Source of the DNA: Neoarius graeffei
Taxonomy: Eukaryota > Chordata > Actinopteri > Siluriformes > Ariidae
DNA: 64,000 nucleotides
Assembly (NCBI RefSeq): GCF_027579695.1
Contig: NC_083574.1
Span: 59,981,059-60,045,058 of the forward strand
Direction of reading: 5' to 3'
Part shown: piece by piece, positions 60,530 through 64,000 of the stretch
How positions within the stretch are numbered: position 1 is the stretch's first letter
How the letters are laid out: the number at the start of each line of letters is the position of its first letter
Program-made: the position numbers and the translations under genes
Notes under the pieces: model-generated
Told to the model about the DNA's origin: nothing
Databases searched by the model: none
What the model saw: only the letters and a program-made list of their open reading frames with translations

Positions 60530-61780
60530 TATTATTATTATTATTATTATACATACACACTCTTCATATCAGCATTCTCAAAGGCTGACGCTAGCTTACC
60601 CGTGACTCAGTGCTGTTAGCGCGGCAGTCCAGTTACCTTCTAGCCAGTGTAGTGTTGGCGCAGGCCAATGCTAGCGCAGTCAAGCTGAATATTGTTCTTA
60701 TTATCCCTGTGTAATTTACTTAGTTACTTTTAAAATCAACATCGACAGCTACACACGACAGACCGACCTGGCAGCCAAAATTCTCTCAAAATCTTCCGCT
60801 TTTAATGAAGCGAACCTCATGGCCATGTTTGTTTACAAACTGTCACAGTCACTTGCTAGCGCGGAAGTTTTACATCTCCGATTTGTCTCTTTTCCAGTTT
60901 TTCAATGTCCATTGGTATGCTTTTCTCTTGTAAATATGCGTGAAGAATATATAATGAAATGTTGGTAGCCTTTCAGGTGTTCAGCACGTCTTTAGTTTCA
61001 GTTTTCAGTTTATTTATTTAGTGCTTAAACCTAGCACTGGATTAGCCTCGTCTTCTCTCTTTCCCGGCCGACAAAGAAATGGTTCTGTGCATGCAGCTCC
61101 GACGTCGTGACGTCGTGTTGTTTTGACAACGTGCATTGTTGTAACAACACTGCACACTCGTTCTCCATTAGGGAGAGCGGCGTAACACATGGAGGATAAG
61201 CGATATGATAACAATATTGCATGCCATCAATAAACCCACTAGAAGGGAATCGAATACATGTTTTTATTCCATGGAAAAAGTGTCGCATATTTATAATAAT
61301 TTCTAAAAGAGTCTGTCGAAGTTATCATATTGTCTCTGTTGTATAACATAACTACACCATTAGCTGATACAGTTTTACAGGGAAGGAATGCGGATATGGT
61401 GTGAACCAAAAGAACAGTGAAACAGAAGCCCTAAGTAAAACTTACAGTCCATCGAATGAATAAACACAGCAGGCACACAGCAAACACCGCAAATCGACTG
61501 TTTATCTGCCGTGTTAACCGAAAGTGCACAAGAAGTAAATGAACCTTGCCGGTCCTTTGATAGTTCTTGTGAAGCACAGAGTGAAGTGACATGGTTCCAT
61601 GATTAATGATAAATCAAGACTAATAAAGAATACAGGATGTGCATTTAATTAATATGAGATAGGTGTGAGAAATGTTGAAAGGAAGCAGAAGTGTGTTTAG
61701 ATGGCCTCTAAACCCAACTTCTGTATTTGAGTTTCATGTACTGGCCTTGCTGCTAACCCGCCCTTCTCCCTTCCCCAGCA

Positions 61781-61812
<32 letters not shown>

Positions 61813-61926
61813 AAGAGTCAGCCAGTCATTTATTAACTTGTACGTCCTTAGGTTTTCTGAGTGTGTATATGTGTTGATGTCTGACACTGTGTGTGCTGCT
61901 GACTGTAGTAAAATGTCTGGCTGCAG
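60530..61926. other. Intron DNA with an old repeat at 61020-61280
   Basis: 61020-61280 is the reverse-complement relative of 4145-4440 (AAAGAAATGGTTCTGTGCAT; ATCAATAAACCCACTAGAAG). A (CA)n(GA)n run lies at about 61780-61813. The remainder is without recognised features; 60560-60900 is moderately GC-rich. Confidence 0.45.
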
Positions 61927-61986
61927 GTGGAGAGCTCCTTCAGCTATTTAGAGATCTATGCCATCAACATTGAGAGTCACGATCAG
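61927..61986 (+). CDS. carmil2: CARMIL2 coding exon 4 (PH domain)
   Basis: It encodes VESSFSYLEIYAINIESHDQ (20 codons, phase 0 both sides) between the acceptor TCTGGCTGCAG and the donor GTAAAT. It aligns with human CARMIL2 [20 protein letters not shown]; the FSYLE block is a hallmark of all CARMIL paralogues. The next exon is not found before 64000, so the gene continues beyond the window. Confidence 0.88.
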
Positions 61987-62440
61987 GTAAATCCACATTT
62001 TTTTCCCCTTTTGTTCCCCCCACTCTCTTTTTCTCAACACTAGCTTACCATTAGGGTTTGTAACTGATCATCATTTGTGAGTGAATGTGTGAATGTTTGA
62101 GGTCTCCACATTCTGATGCAGTATATTTTTAGATATCCTGTTACCTATGCAACAATATATAACGTCCTGTTAGTAAGAAATTACTCATATGTCTGTAGTT
62201 TATTAATCTCTTAATATCTGTTTGGGATGATGTTTTGGCATGTCACTTTAGACACCATATGTGTACTGTTGGCTATTAAACATCTTACATGAAACTCACG
62301 TTATTACCGTAAATGACCCATCCTCTTCAAAAAGCTGATGAAGTTTTATTCATTATCATTACGAGCATCTTCAATGTCTACTAAATATTTCGATCGAATC
62401 AGAACAAGTTCCTATGTTTATTCATGTCTGTTATTACCCT
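61987..62440. other. CARMIL2 intron 4, start
   Basis: AT-rich; nothing recognised. Confidence 0.4.
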
Positions 62441-62996
62441 CAGAGGCCACTTTAATAGGAACTTGTTCTTGATTCTAAGATTCCTGTTCTTGGCTGGCAG
62501 GAGCAGAAGCCAATGTGGTCTTCTGCTGTTGCATGCTGAGATGCTTTTCTGCTCACCACGGTTGTAGAGAATTGCTACAGTATGAGTTGCTATGCCGTTC
62601 CTGGCAGCTCAAACCAATCTGGCCATTTTCCTCTGCCCTCTCTTATCCATAAGACGTTTCCACCCACAGAACTGTCGCTCGCTTGGTGATTTTTTTTTTT
62701 TTTGCACCATTCTGTGTAAACTCTAGATACTGTTGTGTGTGAAAACCCCAAGAGAAAACCTCAGTAGTTTCTGAAATATTCAAACCAGTCTGGCACCAAC
62801 ACCCATGCCACAGTGAAAGTCACACTTTGAGATCACAATTTTTCCCATTCGGATGTTTGAAGTGAACATTAATAAGTGAAGCGCTTGATTTGTATCCGCA
62901 AGATTTTATGCATTGGGCTGCTGTCAAGGGATCGGCTGATTAGAGAACTGCATAAAACAGCAGGTGGATGGGTGTTCCTAATAAAGTGGCCAGTGA
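62441..62996. mobile_element. MITE-like non-autonomous element
   Basis: Imperfect inverted ends: GAGGCCACTTTAATAGGAAC at the left, and CACTGGCCACTTTATTAGGAAC-type at the right (complement of GTTCCTAATAAAGTGGCCAG). 0.55 kb with no coding frame. A rearranged relative lies at 52871-53705. Confidence 0.75.
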
Positions 62997-63867
62997 GTGA
63001 AAATTAAATGCCTAAAAAAAAAAGGCTTGAAGTGATTTTTGGCTGGGGCTGAATTATTCTTTCTCAGACTGTAGATCAGCAGAAAGCTTGTAGTTGACAG
63101 TCAAGTGATTACACATAGTAAAAAAAAAACACCCTAGATTTTGTGTGCATTGAGGCTAATTTATTTAAGCACAACCATCCATAACACCTCATGACCAGTG
63201 ATTGAGACAGCATACATGTAATAAACATGAATGAGTGGAATTACTTTGTCAATGATTGATTTTTGAAAATGCCTTTGGAGGAGAAGCTAGAAGGAACTAG
63301 ACTATGCAAACTTCTTACAATCAAAGTACAAATCATGTGAAGAGACATTACGAAAGAACTGAAAGTGTGGTTTGAATGTAAGATTTGGCTAGCGGTGAGT
63401 CCAGTGTTGATGTTTACTGCATTTGCTATTCAGAAGAGACACATTTTCATCAATTACAGACTAAACTTGAACACCTGACTTGAAATAATGAATGGTGTTG
63501 TCGATCTGTAATTCTGTACAGATTCTCTTCTTATATTATATCAATATATTGCTATATTACGTATGTAAAAAACAAAATCAGTATGGTCTGCACTCTCACG
63601 ATATTTCACAAGTGTTTGTCCCAAGAGTCAGAACGTAATTAGGCAAAACTGTAAATATGCTGCTCCTTTCTCCTGGAATAATGTACAGAAGGGATTGAAA
63701 TTGACAGAGCTGGTTACTACGGGGGAATATAGGTCCATTTTAAAGAATTGAAAAAATAGCTATCTTGATCAATCTGAGTGCTCATTAATTTGCTCTGGAA
63801 TCATTTTTGAAATTGTGCATGTTTTGTCTGTGATATTAGAAACCGGATATGACGATATGTTCACTTA
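62997..63867. other. CARMIL2 intron 4 DNA
   Basis: AT-rich without recognised elements. Confidence 0.4.
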
Positions 63868-64000
63868 CAGTGTCATGCAAAAGTATTCATCCTCCTTGGT
63901 GTTTGTCCTGTTTTGTCGCATTACAAGCTGGAATTAAAATGGATTTTTGGAGGGTTAGCACCATTTGATTTACACAACATGCCTACTACTTTAAGGGCGT
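63868..64000. mobile_element. Tc1-like family B terminus (cut by window)
   Basis: After TA at 63866-63867 it begins CAGTGTCATGCAAAAGTATT and continues TTGTCCTGTTTTGTCGCATT, matching the left end of the copy at 4486. Confidence 0.9.

Larger units (their letters stand above)
44879..61926 (+). other. CARMIL2 intron 3, about 17 kb of nested transposons
   Basis: The intron joins two phase-0 exons. It holds most of the SINEs, two Tc1-type hosts, a Tol2-like hAT relic, two long-inverted-repeat elements and a Rex3 LINE, annotated individually. No host exon was recognised inside it. Confidence 0.75.

Overview
This is vertebrate nuclear DNA, almost certainly from a ray-finned (teleost) fish. The genes are split by GT-AG introns. 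Three host genes are recognisable by their protein sequence. Everything between them is teleost-type repeat DNA: several Tc1/mariner families, hAT elements, tRNA-derived SINEs with a shared core, L2-, Rex3- and RTE-like LINEs, and a helentron piece. The abundance of Tc1 copies would suit a catfish, but that is a guess and not something shown here.

Host genes, all on the + strand: (1) the last two coding exons of RIPOR1 (FAM65A) at 1630-1974; (2) a complete CTCF gene, with a promoter and 5' UTR exon near 9.73-9.97 kb, eleven coding exons from 11757 to 17854 (804 codons, eleven zinc fingers) and a 3' UTR to about 19.65 kb; (3) the first four coding exons of CARMIL2 (RLTPR) at 40184-61986, continuing past the right edge. 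The order and orientation RIPOR1-CTCF-CARMIL2 match human 16q22.1, so this is a conserved block swollen by transposons.

Repeat layout: 1-9.5 kb holds two Tc1 family A copies and one family B copy that carries an hAT element. CTCF introns hold a family D Tc1 (intron between exons 5 and 6) and a 0.6-kb inverted repeat (intron 11). 19.9-25.2 kb holds a third family A Tc1, SINEs, an old interspersed repeat and a helentron helicase-endonuclease remnant. 25.3-32.0 kb is a three-layer nest: a family D Tc1, split by a LINE with an open 1055-codon ORF, itself split by an hAT element; both inner insertions have readable target duplications. 33.9-38.7 kb is an L2-like LINE with an internal deletion and a family C Tc1 inside it. 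The CARMIL2 introns (40.5-64 kb) are packed with SINEs, Tc1 relics, a Tol2-like hAT relic and two related elements with 0.7-1 kb inverted terminal repeats and 4-bp A/T target duplications (47.0-49.2 and 54.4-60.0 kb). The larger of the two contains an unrecognised ORF and a Rex3 insertion.

The host genes do not form one pathway: RIPOR1 acts on Rho signalling, CTCF on chromatin architecture and CARMIL2 on actin capping protein. I found no operon, CRISPR array, bacterial or viral system. The most unusual material is the pair of long-inverted-repeat elements, the open LINE ORF with an altered endonuclease motif, the helentron fragment and the SINE family with swapped tails.
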